6,862 bases of DNA from Candidatus Cloacimonadota bacterium (lineage in GTDB: Bacteria > Cloacimonadota > Cloacimonadia > Cloacimonadales > TCS61). Every line of letters begins with the position of its first letter. Position 1 is the stretch's first letter. The translations under genes and the position numbers were made by a program. The notes under the pieces were generated by a model. That model had not been told where the DNA came from and did no database searches. It saw only the letters and a list, made by a program, of their open reading frames with translations. Where the stretch lies: assembly GCA_021108055.1 (NCBI GenBank), contig JAIORR010000358.1, positions 1-6,862 on the forward strand, read 5' to 3'. Shown here piece by piece: positions 1-5,858 of the stretch.

Positions 1-326
1 AAAGATTTGATCTGCCGATAATCGAGCCTGTGCAGGTAAGCTCGCTTTCACAAAATTATCCCAATCCGTTCAATCCGACCACCACCATTTCATTTTCATT
101 AAACACCGAAAGCATTAAAGACACCAAAATAATTATTTATAATATCAAAGGTCAAAGAGTGAAGTCATATTCCATAGATCAATCGTCATTGGTCGAAGGT
201 AAGGGTTCGGTTGTTTGGAACGGAAATGATTCTATGAATAAATCTGTTTCATCCGGAATTTATTTCTACCAGTTGAAAATAGATAATAAGCCTTTTTCCA
301 CAAGAAGAATGTTGTTATTGAAATAA
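1..326 (+). CDS. C-terminal end of a type IX secretion (T9SS) cargo protein, 5' truncated
   Basis: The frame is open from base 3 to the TAA at 324-326, giving about 107 residues of a protein that starts outside the window. The GTG at 30 lies inside this continuous frame and is unlikely to be the true start. The whole fragment is a type A T9SS sorting domain: YPNPFNPTTTISFSL, then a hydrophobic strand with IIYNIKGQRVK, then VVWNGND, then SSGIYFYQLK, and a basic end RRMLLLK. In this family the domain directs a Sec-exported protein through the outer membrane by the type IX system and is normally removed or used for surface attachment. The function of the missing N-terminal part cannot be told. 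The gene is separated from the pgs cluster by 215 nt containing a stem-loop and a promoter candidate, so it is probably a separate transcription unit. Confidence 0.93.
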   Translation, partial: RFDLPIIEPVQVSSLSQNYPNPFNPTTTISFSLNTESIKDTKIIIYNIKGQRVKSYSIDQSSLVEGKGSVVWNGNDSMNKSVSSGIYFYQLKIDNKPFSTRRMLLLK

Positions 327-334
327 TGACAAAT

Positions 335-386
335 AACCTTCCGAATGTTATGTGACTTCTAATAATTCTTAATCTTCGGAACGGTT
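335..386 (+). terminator. Stem-loop after the T9SS gene, possible transcript 3' end
   Basis: AACCTTCCGAA (335-345) pairs with TTCGGAACGGTT (375-386). This gives 11 base pairs with one bulged C and a 29-nt loop. It begins 9 nt after the stop codon of the upstream gene. No T-run follows directly (AAAAGTTTGG comes next), so it is not a classical intrinsic terminator. It could be a 3'-end stabilising or processing stem, or an operator-type palindrome. The pairing is directly visible; the role is inferred. Confidence 0.4.
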
Positions 387-402
387 AAAAGTTTGGGGAT
401 AT

Positions 403-430
403 TTGACACTAATGCAAATAGTGATATAAA
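403..430 (+). promoter_or_regulatory. Promoter candidate for the lipoprotein-pgs operon
   Basis: TTGACA at 403-408 and TATAAA at 425-430 are separated by 16 bp, a good match to a housekeeping sigma promoter. Transcription would start near 437 and leave a leader of about 105 nt before the lipoprotein start codon. No other comparable site is visible before the pgs genes. The same TTGACAC string occurs upstream of the last gene (6078-6084). The -10 box merges with a nine-A tract, which lowers certainty because A-rich DNA yields chance matches. Confidence 0.45.
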
Positions 431-460
431 AAAAAACTTGCGAATGACGTTGTTTTTTTT
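428..460 (+). terminator. A-tract/T-tract hairpin, possible weak intrinsic terminator
   Basis: Nine A and a C (428-437) face G and eight T (452-460), giving nine outer pairs. Inside, CG (441-442) can pair with CG (448-449) around an AATGA loop, with mismatches between. The T8 run after a hairpin resembles an intrinsic terminator, but the GC core is very weak. It overlaps the -10 box and start region of the promoter candidate at 403-430, so both readings are unlikely to be true as drawn. A symmetrical A/T tract could also simply be bent DNA. Confidence 0.25.
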
Positions 461-473
461 AACTTCTGTCAAA

Positions 474-486
474 TCGCCAAAGGCGA
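474..486 (+). promoter_or_regulatory. Small GC-rich hairpin in the leader of the lipoprotein gene
   Basis: TCGCC-AAA-GGCGA forms a perfect 5-bp stem with a three-base loop. It lies in the putative 5' leader, about 55 nt before the start codon, in otherwise AT-rich DNA. It is too short to assign a function; it could affect leader stability or be part of a dispersed intergenic repeat. Confidence 0.25.
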
Positions 487-541
487 CTAAAAAGAAGCCG
501 GATAAGTCGCAAAGATTGAAGTTTTACTAAGGAGTCAATAG

Positions 542-1051
542 ATGAAGAAAACTTTGTTAATAGCCTGTGTAGTCATTTCTGTATTGGTCTTTTCCTGTTC
601 AAATAACAGTACAGAACCGGAAGATGAGAAATTAATTCTTTCGATAATTCCTTCCGAGCAAACAGTTAATACTGGTTCGGAAGCAACTTATTCCGTAAAA
701 ATTGAGAATGTATCCGATCTTTTTGCAATATCCTGTGAAATAGTTTTCAATAACGGAGTAGTTGGCGTTCCCATTGATCCGGTAACCAAAGGAGATTTCT
801 GGGGAGACGATACTATCATTACAACTAAGATAAATTATGATAGACTCTGTGTTGCCATCGGACAGATTCAGACCTCAGGAGAGGATGGTTTAGATGGTGA
901 TGGGATTCTCTTTGATTTCAAAGTAACGGGAATCCTGGCAGGCGAAAGCGATCTGATCTTTCAGAACCTGAACCTGATCGATGAAAACGGTGAACAGGTT
1001 GATGATTTTGATGAGATAGAGATCAATAATGGTAAACTGATAATCCAGTAA
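542..1051 (+). CDS. Cohesin-like domain lipoprotein, first gene of the pgs operon
   Basis: This 169-residue protein begins with a lipoprotein signal: MKK, a hydrophobic stretch (residues 5-18) and a lipobox VFSC with the acylated Cys at 19. Ser at +2 and no Asp fit outer-membrane sorting. A short acidic linker (NNSTEPEDEK) follows. Residues 30-168 look like a cohesin-type beta-sandwich: TVNTGSEATYSVKIENVSDL, a YD-like strand (CEIVFN), a central GQIQTSGEDGLDGDGILFDF segment, then an AGESDLIFQNLNLIDENGE segment. Cohesins bind dockerins in cellulosomes, but similar folds are widespread in envelope proteins of anaerobes with no cellulosome, so the partner is unknown. The start is set by AAGGAG at 529-534, seven bases upstream of the ATG. 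The stop is 6 nt before pgsB, so the two are probably cotranscribed. The lipoprotein call is firm, the cohesin call good, and a role in polyglutamate export or anchoring is inference from position only. Confidence 0.85.
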   Translation: MKKTLLIACVVISVLVFSCSNNSTEPEDEKLILSIIPSEQTVNTGSEATYSVKIENVSDLFAISCEIVFNNGVVGVPIDPVTKGDFWGDDTIITTKINYDRLCVAIGQIQTSGEDGLDGDGILFDFKVTGILAGESDLIFQNLNLIDENGEQVDDFDEIEINNGKLIIQ

Positions 1052-1057
1052 AAAATT

Positions 1058-2230
1058 ATGTATAGCCTGATAATCGGACTTCTTATCCTGATCATATGCG
1101 GTATAATTGAATACCGCAGGAATTCCTTTTACAGGAAAAAAGTTCCAGTAATAATCCATATAAACGGAACACGGGGAAAATCCAGTGTTACGCGTCTGAT
1201 CGCAGCAGGTCTCCGAGCCGGTGGGAAACGAACTATCGCCAAAACAACCGGTTCTGCCCCAAGGCTTATCTTTGAAAACGGGGAAGAAACTCCGATCATT
1301 CGGCATCATGGAGCAAATATAAAGGAACAACTGAAAATAATCAAATTTGCTGCGGAGAAAAAAACAGAGATACTGGTGCTGGAATGTATGGCGGTTACTC
1401 CGGAATATCAATGGGTCACAGAACAAAAGGTGGTTAGATCGAATATCGGGGTTATTACTAATTCCAGGCTCGATCACCTCGACTTGATGGGACCCGGTAT
1501 AAGAAATGTAACATTATCTTTGTGCAACACACTTCCGCCAAATAGAATTGCTTTTACGTCCGAAAAAAAAATGTTTCCTCTGATGAAAAAGCAGGCAGAA
1601 ATATCTAAGACAAAACTCATCTTGTCTGACGAACAAAGTATTTCCGATGATAACATGAAAGGTTTTGGTTATATCGAGCATAAGGAGAATATTGCACTTT
1701 CACTTGATGTTTGTGAGCATCTTGGAATCGATAGAAATATAGCCTTGAAAGGCATGTATGAAGCTAATCCTGATATTGGCGCTTCAGAAATATTTTTCAC
1801 GCGGTTTGAAGGTAAAATGATTTACTTTTCTCATTCATTTGCTGCCAACGATCCGGAATCGACAGAGTTCCTGATTAAGTATATCAAAGAATTACATCCG
1901 CATATCAAATCTACCATAATCGTTTTAAGCACGAGAGCAGATAGAATGTTCCGTTCGAAGCAATTGATTAAAATGCTTCTGAATATTGATTATGATAAAA
2001 TCCTATTAATAGGAGAACAAACTAATACGATAACAGCCTATGCTTCCAAGCATAATATTCCTTTCAACAAAATATTGAATTGTGGATGGACAACCGGAAA
2101 GCAGCTTTTGAATATTACTTCTAATGTAGCAGCAAAAGAGATAATGGTTTTTGGAATTGGAAATATTGGAGGTAATGGAGGAATCATAGTTGATCATTTC
2201 CGAAAAATAAATATTAAAAGGCAAATATGA
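1058..2230 (+). CDS. pgsB: Poly-gamma-glutamate synthase subunit PgsB (CapB)
   Basis: PgsB is the ATP-dependent amide ligase that polymerises glutamate through gamma-carboxyl links, related to the Mur ligase/folylpolyglutamate synthase superfamily. The 390 residues match the length of Bacillus PgsB (about 393). In order: an N-terminal membrane anchor (residues 2-17) followed by a basic stretch EYRRNSFYRKK; the P-loop INGTRGKSSVTRL (35-47); KTTGSAPR (62-69); LECMAVTPEYQ (108-118); NIGVITNSRLDHLDLMGP (129-146), matching the conserved DH-D-MGP region; KGMYEANPDIGA (231-242); SFAANDPEST (260-269); STRADR (291-296); LIGE (317-320); and VFGIGNIGG near the C-terminus (364-372). No catalytic motif appears missing. 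No clear Shine-Dalgarno precedes the ATG (AAAAATT lies between the upstream stop and this start), so translation is likely coupled to the lipoprotein gene. A Mur ligase or FolC is excluded by the anchor, the family-specific motifs and the adjacent pgsC. Confidence 0.96.
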   Translation: MYSLIIGLLILIICGIIEYRRNSFYRKKVPVIIHINGTRGKSSVTRLIAAGLRAGGKRTIAKTTGSAPRLIFENGEETPIIRHHGANIKEQLKIIKFAAEKKTEILVLECMAVTPEYQWVTEQKVVRSNIGVITNSRLDHLDLMGPGIRNVTLSLCNTLPPNRIAFTSEKKMFPLMKKQAEISKTKLILSDEQSISDDNMKGFGYIEHKENIALSLDVCEHLGIDRNIALKGMYEANPDIGASEIFFTRFEGKMIYFSHSFAANDPESTEFLIKYIKELHPHIKSTIIVLSTRADRMFRSKQLIKMLLNIDYDKILLIGEQTNTITAYASKHNIPFNKILNCGWTTGKQLLNITSNVAAKEIMVFGIGNIGGNGGIIVDHFRKINIKRQI

Positions 2231-2293
2231 AAATGCAGGTGTTATTAATTTTTTTAACTATAAGATTTCGATTTAATAAAAGAGGAAACATAA

Positions 2294-2743
2294 ATGTTTG
2301 AAGTTGCAATTGGATTAGGTGTTCTTATCAGTTTATTTTTTTTGGAAACATTTGGTGCGGCAGCCGGCGGGATAGTTGTTGCAGGTTATATGGCGATGTA
2401 TCTTCATCAACCGTTAACGATCCTTGCTACAATATCGATTAGCTTTATAGTTTTTCTTATTGTAAAATTACTCGGGAAAGTTATGTTTATTTATGGAAGA
2501 AGAAGGATGGTGATAACAGTACTTCTCGGTTTTATACTTGGCTGGGTCGCCAGGTATTATGGTTTATTCTCTGGTTTGCCAACCGGATATTCCGTAAATG
2601 TCATAGGATTTATTATTCCCGGTCTTATCGCAAATTCGATGGAGAAACAAGGTATCATCAAAACATTATCTATAATGATAGTTGCTGCGGTTGTTGTAAG
2701 GTTTTTATTGATCTTGATCTTCGGTGGAAAATTAATTGGTTAG
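2294..2743 (+). CDS. pgsC: Poly-gamma-glutamate synthase membrane subunit PgsC (CapC)
   Basis: PgsC is the small polytopic membrane protein that forms the minimal synthase with PgsB and is thought to hold the growing chain at the inner membrane. The 149 residues equal the length of Bacillus PgsC. Hydrophobic segments lie at about 5-30, 41-60, 72-90, 100-113 and 122-144. Family motifs are clear: AAGGIVVAGYMAM (23-35) followed by HQP, the conserved YGRRRM (67-72), and GFIIPGLIANSMEKQG (105-120), which closely resembles the IIVPGLIANTIQKQG segment of Bacillus PgsC as I recall it. The start follows AGAGGA at 2281-2286 with a seven-base spacer. The gap to pgsB is 63 nt, the largest inside the cluster, and I see no promoter or terminator in it. 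The next gene begins 9 nt after the stop. Confidence 0.95.
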   Translation: MFEVAIGLGVLISLFFLETFGAAAGGIVVAGYMAMYLHQPLTILATISISFIVFLIVKLLGKVMFIYGRRRMVITVLLGFILGWVARYYGLFSGLPTGYSVNVIGFIIPGLIANSMEKQGIIKTLSIMIVAAVVVRFLLILIFGGKLIG

Positions 2744-2752
2744 AGGAGAATT

Positions 2753-3859
2753 ATGTTTATTCCCAGCGCAAAATCCAAGTTAAGTTTGATCGCTATATTT
2801 TTGTTCTCGATAGTTCTATTTATTTGGGTGGACAGCAGTAGAGTATTTGTTAAAGAGAAAAATTTTGAAGAAAAATATAAAGCTGCCAAATTGATGCATA
2901 GAGCAGAGAAAGTGATCAAAGAATACAGGATCAGCCAAAATACTGCTATCGATGAAGTGAACGATCCGAATAAAACCATGCTGATAGGCGAGAAAAACAC
3001 TTTGATAACAACCGATAGAGGAAATCTGACAGCAAAACTTACAAGTTTGAATCCTAATTTTGCAGCAGTGATGATCGATCTGTTCAAAAAGGCAAAATTG
3101 AAAAAAGGTGATAAAGTGGCAGTGAGTTGTACAGGATCTTTTCCAGGAATTAATTTAGCTGTTATGAGTGCTGCAAAAGTATTGGATATCGATCTGATAA
3201 TGATATCTTCGGTCGGAGCATCTATGTTTGGTGCTACAGATACTTCTTTTACATGGCTCGATATTGAAACACTTCTTAACGATAAAGAGATATTTACTTA
3301 CAAAAGCATTGCAGCTTCACTGGGTGGTGGTAGAGATATGGGCAGAAGCCTGACGAAAAAAGGTAGAAAAATAATAGAGGAAACAATATCAGAAAATAAT
3401 ATTCAATTGATCCATGAAGAAAGTCTTGAAAAAAATATTAAAGCAAAAATGAAAGTATTCAAAAAATATGCAGATAGAGAAGAGATAAAGCTCTATATCA
3501 ATATTGGAGGTGGATTATCCAGTTTGGGAAGCACAATAAACGGAAGATTGGTCAGCCCGGGTTTTCATAGGCATCTATATTTAAAAAATCTGCCTGTAAA
3601 AGGTACTATGTTTCTTTTTGCAGAGGAAGGAATTCCCATATTGCATCTTCTCGATATAATTAAAATAACGGAAAAATATGAATTACCCATTGCTCCCGAG
3701 CCACTTCCGGAACCCGGAACAGGAAGGGTCTTTGAAGATGAAAGATATAATATTACAGTTGCAGCAATAGCTTTAGCTATCATGATAATCCTGATATTGC
3801 TCGTGATATTTTTTGATCATAAACAACTGAAATTAAAAGAAGAGGAAATAAATCTCTAA
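2753..3859 (+). CDS. pgsW: PgsW-type poly-gamma-glutamate system protein
   Basis: This 368-residue protein has one transmembrane segment near each end (about 11-27 and 334-354) and a soluble domain between them that topology suggests is periplasmic. Its place directly after pgsB-pgsC and its motifs match the poly-gamma-glutamate system protein family (called PgsW) found beside pgsBC, mainly where pgsA is not the neighbour. Visible conserved-looking blocks are LIGEKNTLITTDRGNLTAKL (77-96), KLKKGDKVAVSCTGSFPGIN (115-134), SVGASMFGATDTSFTWLDIE (153-172), SLGGGRDMGRSL (189-200) and YINIGGGLSSLG (248-259). The glycine-rich turns suggest an alpha/beta domain, but I do not recognise an enzyme active site. 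A proline-rich linker (APEPLPEPGTG, 314-324) precedes the last membrane segment. AGGAG at 2744-2748 gives the start. The biochemical role is not known to me; a stand-in for PgsA is a possibility. Family assignment is fairly sure, function is not. Confidence 0.87.
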   Translation: MFIPSAKSKLSLIAIFLFSIVLFIWVDSSRVFVKEKNFEEKYKAAKLMHRAEKVIKEYRISQNTAIDEVNDPNKTMLIGEKNTLITTDRGNLTAKLTSLNPNFAAVMIDLFKKAKLKKGDKVAVSCTGSFPGINLAVMSAAKVLDIDLIMISSVGASMFGATDTSFTWLDIETLLNDKEIFTYKSIAASLGGGRDMGRSLTKKGRKIIEETISENNIQLIHEESLEKNIKAKMKVFKKYADREEIKLYINIGGGLSSLGSTINGRLVSPGFHRHLYLKNLPVKGTMFLFAEEGIPILHLLDIIKITEKYELPIAPEPLPEPGTGRVFEDERYNITVAAIALAIMIILILLVIFFDHKQLKLKEEEINL

Positions 3860-4732
3860 ATGAGAAAAAAGAGTTTTTTTATATTATTTGTTTTGTTTGT
3901 AGTTTTATATCAAAGTCATGCTGCTGATATCCAATATGATAAAGATTATAAAAAATTTCCTATTTTCAATAAAAAAAATGGGAAAGTGATCTACTATTTT
4001 ATTTTACATTCTAATGAAAAATTAAAATTGAGAACGATTGATGTTGATACATTACAGATTTATTCGAGAGTACTGACAGGTAAAAAAGTTTCTTATTCAT
4101 ATAAGATAAAAAACAAGAAAAAAAGAACAGTAACAAAAAAAGGAAAATTAAGTAAAGTCTCTCAAGGGCTTGGTGGTGAGAGCGTTTCTTCATATAATAA
4201 ATTGTTATTTCCCATAAATAGATCAAAAGAAAAAATAGAAATAACAAATTTATCGAAAAATGATCTGCTATTTAAAATAGCATCAAATAATATTCATAAT
4301 AATAATCATAAGGTCAAATATATTAAATTCTCACCGGAAATATATGAAGATGACTTAACACTATTGATCAACGATAAATCCTATACTTATTTTAATCCTG
4401 AAAAAAAAGATATAGAGTTTACATTAGAAGGACCTGTAGTTCTTAAAATTATAAGTAGAATCTTATTTGGGAAAGAGGAAAAGATAAAAGCATCTTATAA
4501 TTACCGGATATTTGATAATGAGGAAATTTCAGGGGAAATCAATTGTTCGGCTTCCCCGTCAAAAAAAGCAGTTCTGTTAAACAACACGAAAGAAATCCCT
4601 TCATCCGGAGATACTCATATTGTTATGCTCGCAAAAGGCAAGCATCGGATCAGGATCGAAGGTGACAATGAAAACAAAGTGATATTCAGATTCTATATAA
4701 GCAGATCTTCTGTGGAGATTATGGAAAAATGA
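3860..4732 (+). CDS. Uncharacterised basic exported protein with internal duplication
   Basis: I do not recognise a family. The 290 residues start with a signal peptide: MRKK, a hydrophobic core (5-17) and a likely cleavage at SHA-A or HAA-D (21-22). The mature part is strongly basic: by hand count about 51 Lys/Arg against 32 Asp/Glu, with a cluster KIKNKKKRTVTKKGKLSK at 82-99. Two halves look like diverged copies. IYSRVLTGKKVSYSYKI (67-83) corresponds to IISRILFGKEEKIKASYNYRI (197-217), and both are followed by short beta-type strands ending in KIEITNL.../RIRIEGD... and a hydrophobic strand (DLLFKI, KVIFRFYI). This suggests two beta-sandwich domains, about 43-142 and 184-281. The ATG directly abuts the pgsW stop, with AGAGGA at 3841-3846; the last four bases overlap the next gene. 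A periplasmic protein binding the anionic polyglutamate chain is a reasonable inference, not shown. The base composition is markedly AT-richer than in pgsB. Confidence 0.8.
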   Translation: MRKKSFFILFVLFVVLYQSHAADIQYDKDYKKFPIFNKKNGKVIYYFILHSNEKLKLRTIDVDTLQIYSRVLTGKKVSYSYKIKNKKKRTVTKKGKLSKVSQGLGGESVSSYNKLLFPINRSKEKIEITNLSKNDLLFKIASNNIHNNNHKVKYIKFSPEIYEDDLTLLINDKSYTYFNPEKKDIEFTLEGPVVLKIISRILFGKEEKIKASYNYRIFDNEEISGEINCSASPSKKAVLLNNTKEIPSSGDTHIVMLAKGKHRIRIEGDNENKVIFRFYISRSSVEIMEK

Positions 4733-5772
4733 AAAAAATATTCAATCTGATTCTGATTTTATTAATTTCAACTATAATGTATTCAAAAGAAATCTCTTTT
4801 TTTGGTAAAGTTGATGTAAAAAATTATTATTGTAATAATATCCTTAAACTTTCATCGCACGATATATCAAGATTCAAAGATGGAAATGAAACTGATAAAT
4901 TCAAGATCGATACAATCGATGATCTCATTACTTCTGCAAAGTGTGAACTTGGAATTAGACATAAAGCAATTGCAGGTCACACTCAAATCGATCTGTTGGA
5001 AATCCGGTATAACAAATACTGGAATAACGATATTAAAAATGATGGTAATATCAGCTTTTCCATTAAACAATTTTTCAGCAGGAAGTTAAATATTGCGATC
5101 TGCTATTCATATTATCCGGAAATATATCTTAACAGATACGAAAGCGTGTTGGATGAAGAAGCAATATACAGAGATTTCACCTATTCAAAAAATGTGTATA
5201 ACGGTCGCATATTCTGGAAATTTCACTCGATAATGAACCTGAAGTATGAATTAACATTTTCTCAACTGTTCTATAATAAATATTTTACAGAATACGATGC
5301 TGATAATATTGAAAACCTTGTAGGACTAAATATAAAACCGGATAAAAAAGTAAGAGTAAATTTAAACTATTACTATAAAAATTCAAATGCAGATGCAGAA
5401 AAAGCCTTTAATGACATCGAAGATATTTCTGTTGTCAAGGATGCATCTTATGGCTCTAACAAGTATGAAATGATAATATCTGTTCCTGATCTTCTATTTC
5501 TTTTTTCAAAGCCGATCCTTTTGAATTCAAGCTTTAACTATGAGATCAGGTATTTCCAATCTGAAAATGAAAATGATGAATTTCATTATGCCCGTGAAGA
5601 TAATATTATTAATTTGAAAGCAAATATTAAATATTCTTTGAACAAAAAAAGTAAACTCAGCACTTTTTATAAATATGAAAAAAGGGACGCATCTTCACCC
5701 TTTAAAAATGTAGAAAGAGATAAAACATATTCTTTATATGAAGCTGGATTTGTTATAAGTTATTCGATATAG
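4729..5772 (+). CDS. Predicted outer-membrane beta-barrel protein
   Basis: No family is recognised by motif. The 347-residue product has a signal peptide (MKK, hydrophobic 5-16, probable cleavage near MYS-K at 19) and no later hydrophobic helix. The rest alternates polar and aromatic/aliphatic residues in strand-length runs separated by charged turns. Examples are LNIAICYSYYPEIYL (120-134), IFWKFHSIMNLKYELTFSQL (161-180), VRVNLNYYYK (208-217), SSFNYEIRYFQS (267-278), INLKANIKYSL (294-304), KLSTFYKYEKR (309-319) and a terminal YEAGFVISYSI. The pattern and Tyr/Phe girdles fit a barrel of perhaps 12-16 strands, ending with a hydrophobic terminal strand as in outer-membrane proteins, although the last residue is Ile rather than Phe. 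The start overlaps the previous stop (ATGA, 4729-4732), so translation is coupled. As the last gene of the pgs cluster it may be the outer-membrane exit or anchor for polyglutamate; that is inference. Confidence 0.8.
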   Translation: MKKIFNLILILLISTIMYSKEISFFGKVDVKNYYCNNILKLSSHDISRFKDGNETDKFKIDTIDDLITSAKCELGIRHKAIAGHTQIDLLEIRYNKYWNNDIKNDGNISFSIKQFFSRKLNIAICYSYYPEIYLNRYESVLDEEAIYRDFTYSKNVYNGRIFWKFHSIMNLKYELTFSQLFYNKYFTEYDADNIENLVGLNIKPDKKVRVNLNYYYKNSNADAEKAFNDIEDISVVKDASYGSNKYEMIISVPDLLFLFSKPILLNSSFNYEIRYFQSENENDEFHYAREDNIINLKANIKYSLNKKSKLSTFYKYEKRDASSPFKNVERDKTYSLYEAGFVISYSI

Positions 5773-5780
5773 TAGCAGAA

Positions 5781-5830
5781 TTGGGACAACTTTTTGTTAC
5801 GTATGTCTCATTGTTGGGACAGAGTCTCAT
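5781..5830. repeat. Alternating short inverted repeats TGGGACA / TGTCTCA
   Basis: TGGGACA occurs at 5782-5788 and 5815-5821. Its near complement TGTCTCA occurs at 5804-5810 and again as AGTCTCA at 5823-5829. The inner pair forms a 7-bp stem with one G-T pair and a TTGT loop (5804-5821). The outer copies can pair alternatively, so two exclusive hairpins are possible. It starts 9 nt after the stop of the barrel gene. Possible roles are transcript end structure, a protein-binding site or the remnant of a mobile-element end. Confidence 0.45.
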
Positions 5831-5858
5831 GTTGATAAATAATTTTTATAATTGATAA

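Noticed and set aside
890..1477. Open frame of 195 codons on the reverse strand across the lipoprotein end and pgsB start
   Set aside because: It lies opposite two well-supported genes, its product has no recognisable domain or coherent composition, and it would cover the pgsB P-loop region; a chance antisense frame.
1058..2230. Reading pgsB as a Mur ligase or folylpolyglutamate synthase
   Set aside because: The N-terminal membrane anchor, the ECMAV, FAANDPEST and STRADR motifs and the adjacent pgsC are specific to PgsB/CapB.
2740..3087. Reverse-strand open frame of 115 codons with hydrophobic stretches
   Set aside because: It is antisense to the start of the pgsW-type gene; the apparent membrane character arises from the complement of Lys/Glu-rich coding sequence.
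4011..4247. Reverse-strand open frame rich in Phe and Leu
   Set aside because: It is antisense to the Lys-rich segment of the basic protein; AAA/AAG codons read backwards as TTT/CTT, which explains the composition.
4880..5089. Second forward frame of 69 codons inside the barrel gene
   Set aside because: It is fully contained in a better gene, with no ribosome-binding site or domain.
3860..5772. Whether either of the last two cluster genes is PgsA/CapA or a PGA hydrolase/transpeptidase (PgdS, CapD)
   Set aside because: No metallophosphatase motifs typical of PgsA, no NlpC/P60 Cys-His pattern and no gamma-glutamyltransferase Thr motif were seen; the compositions fit a basic beta-rich protein and a barrel instead.
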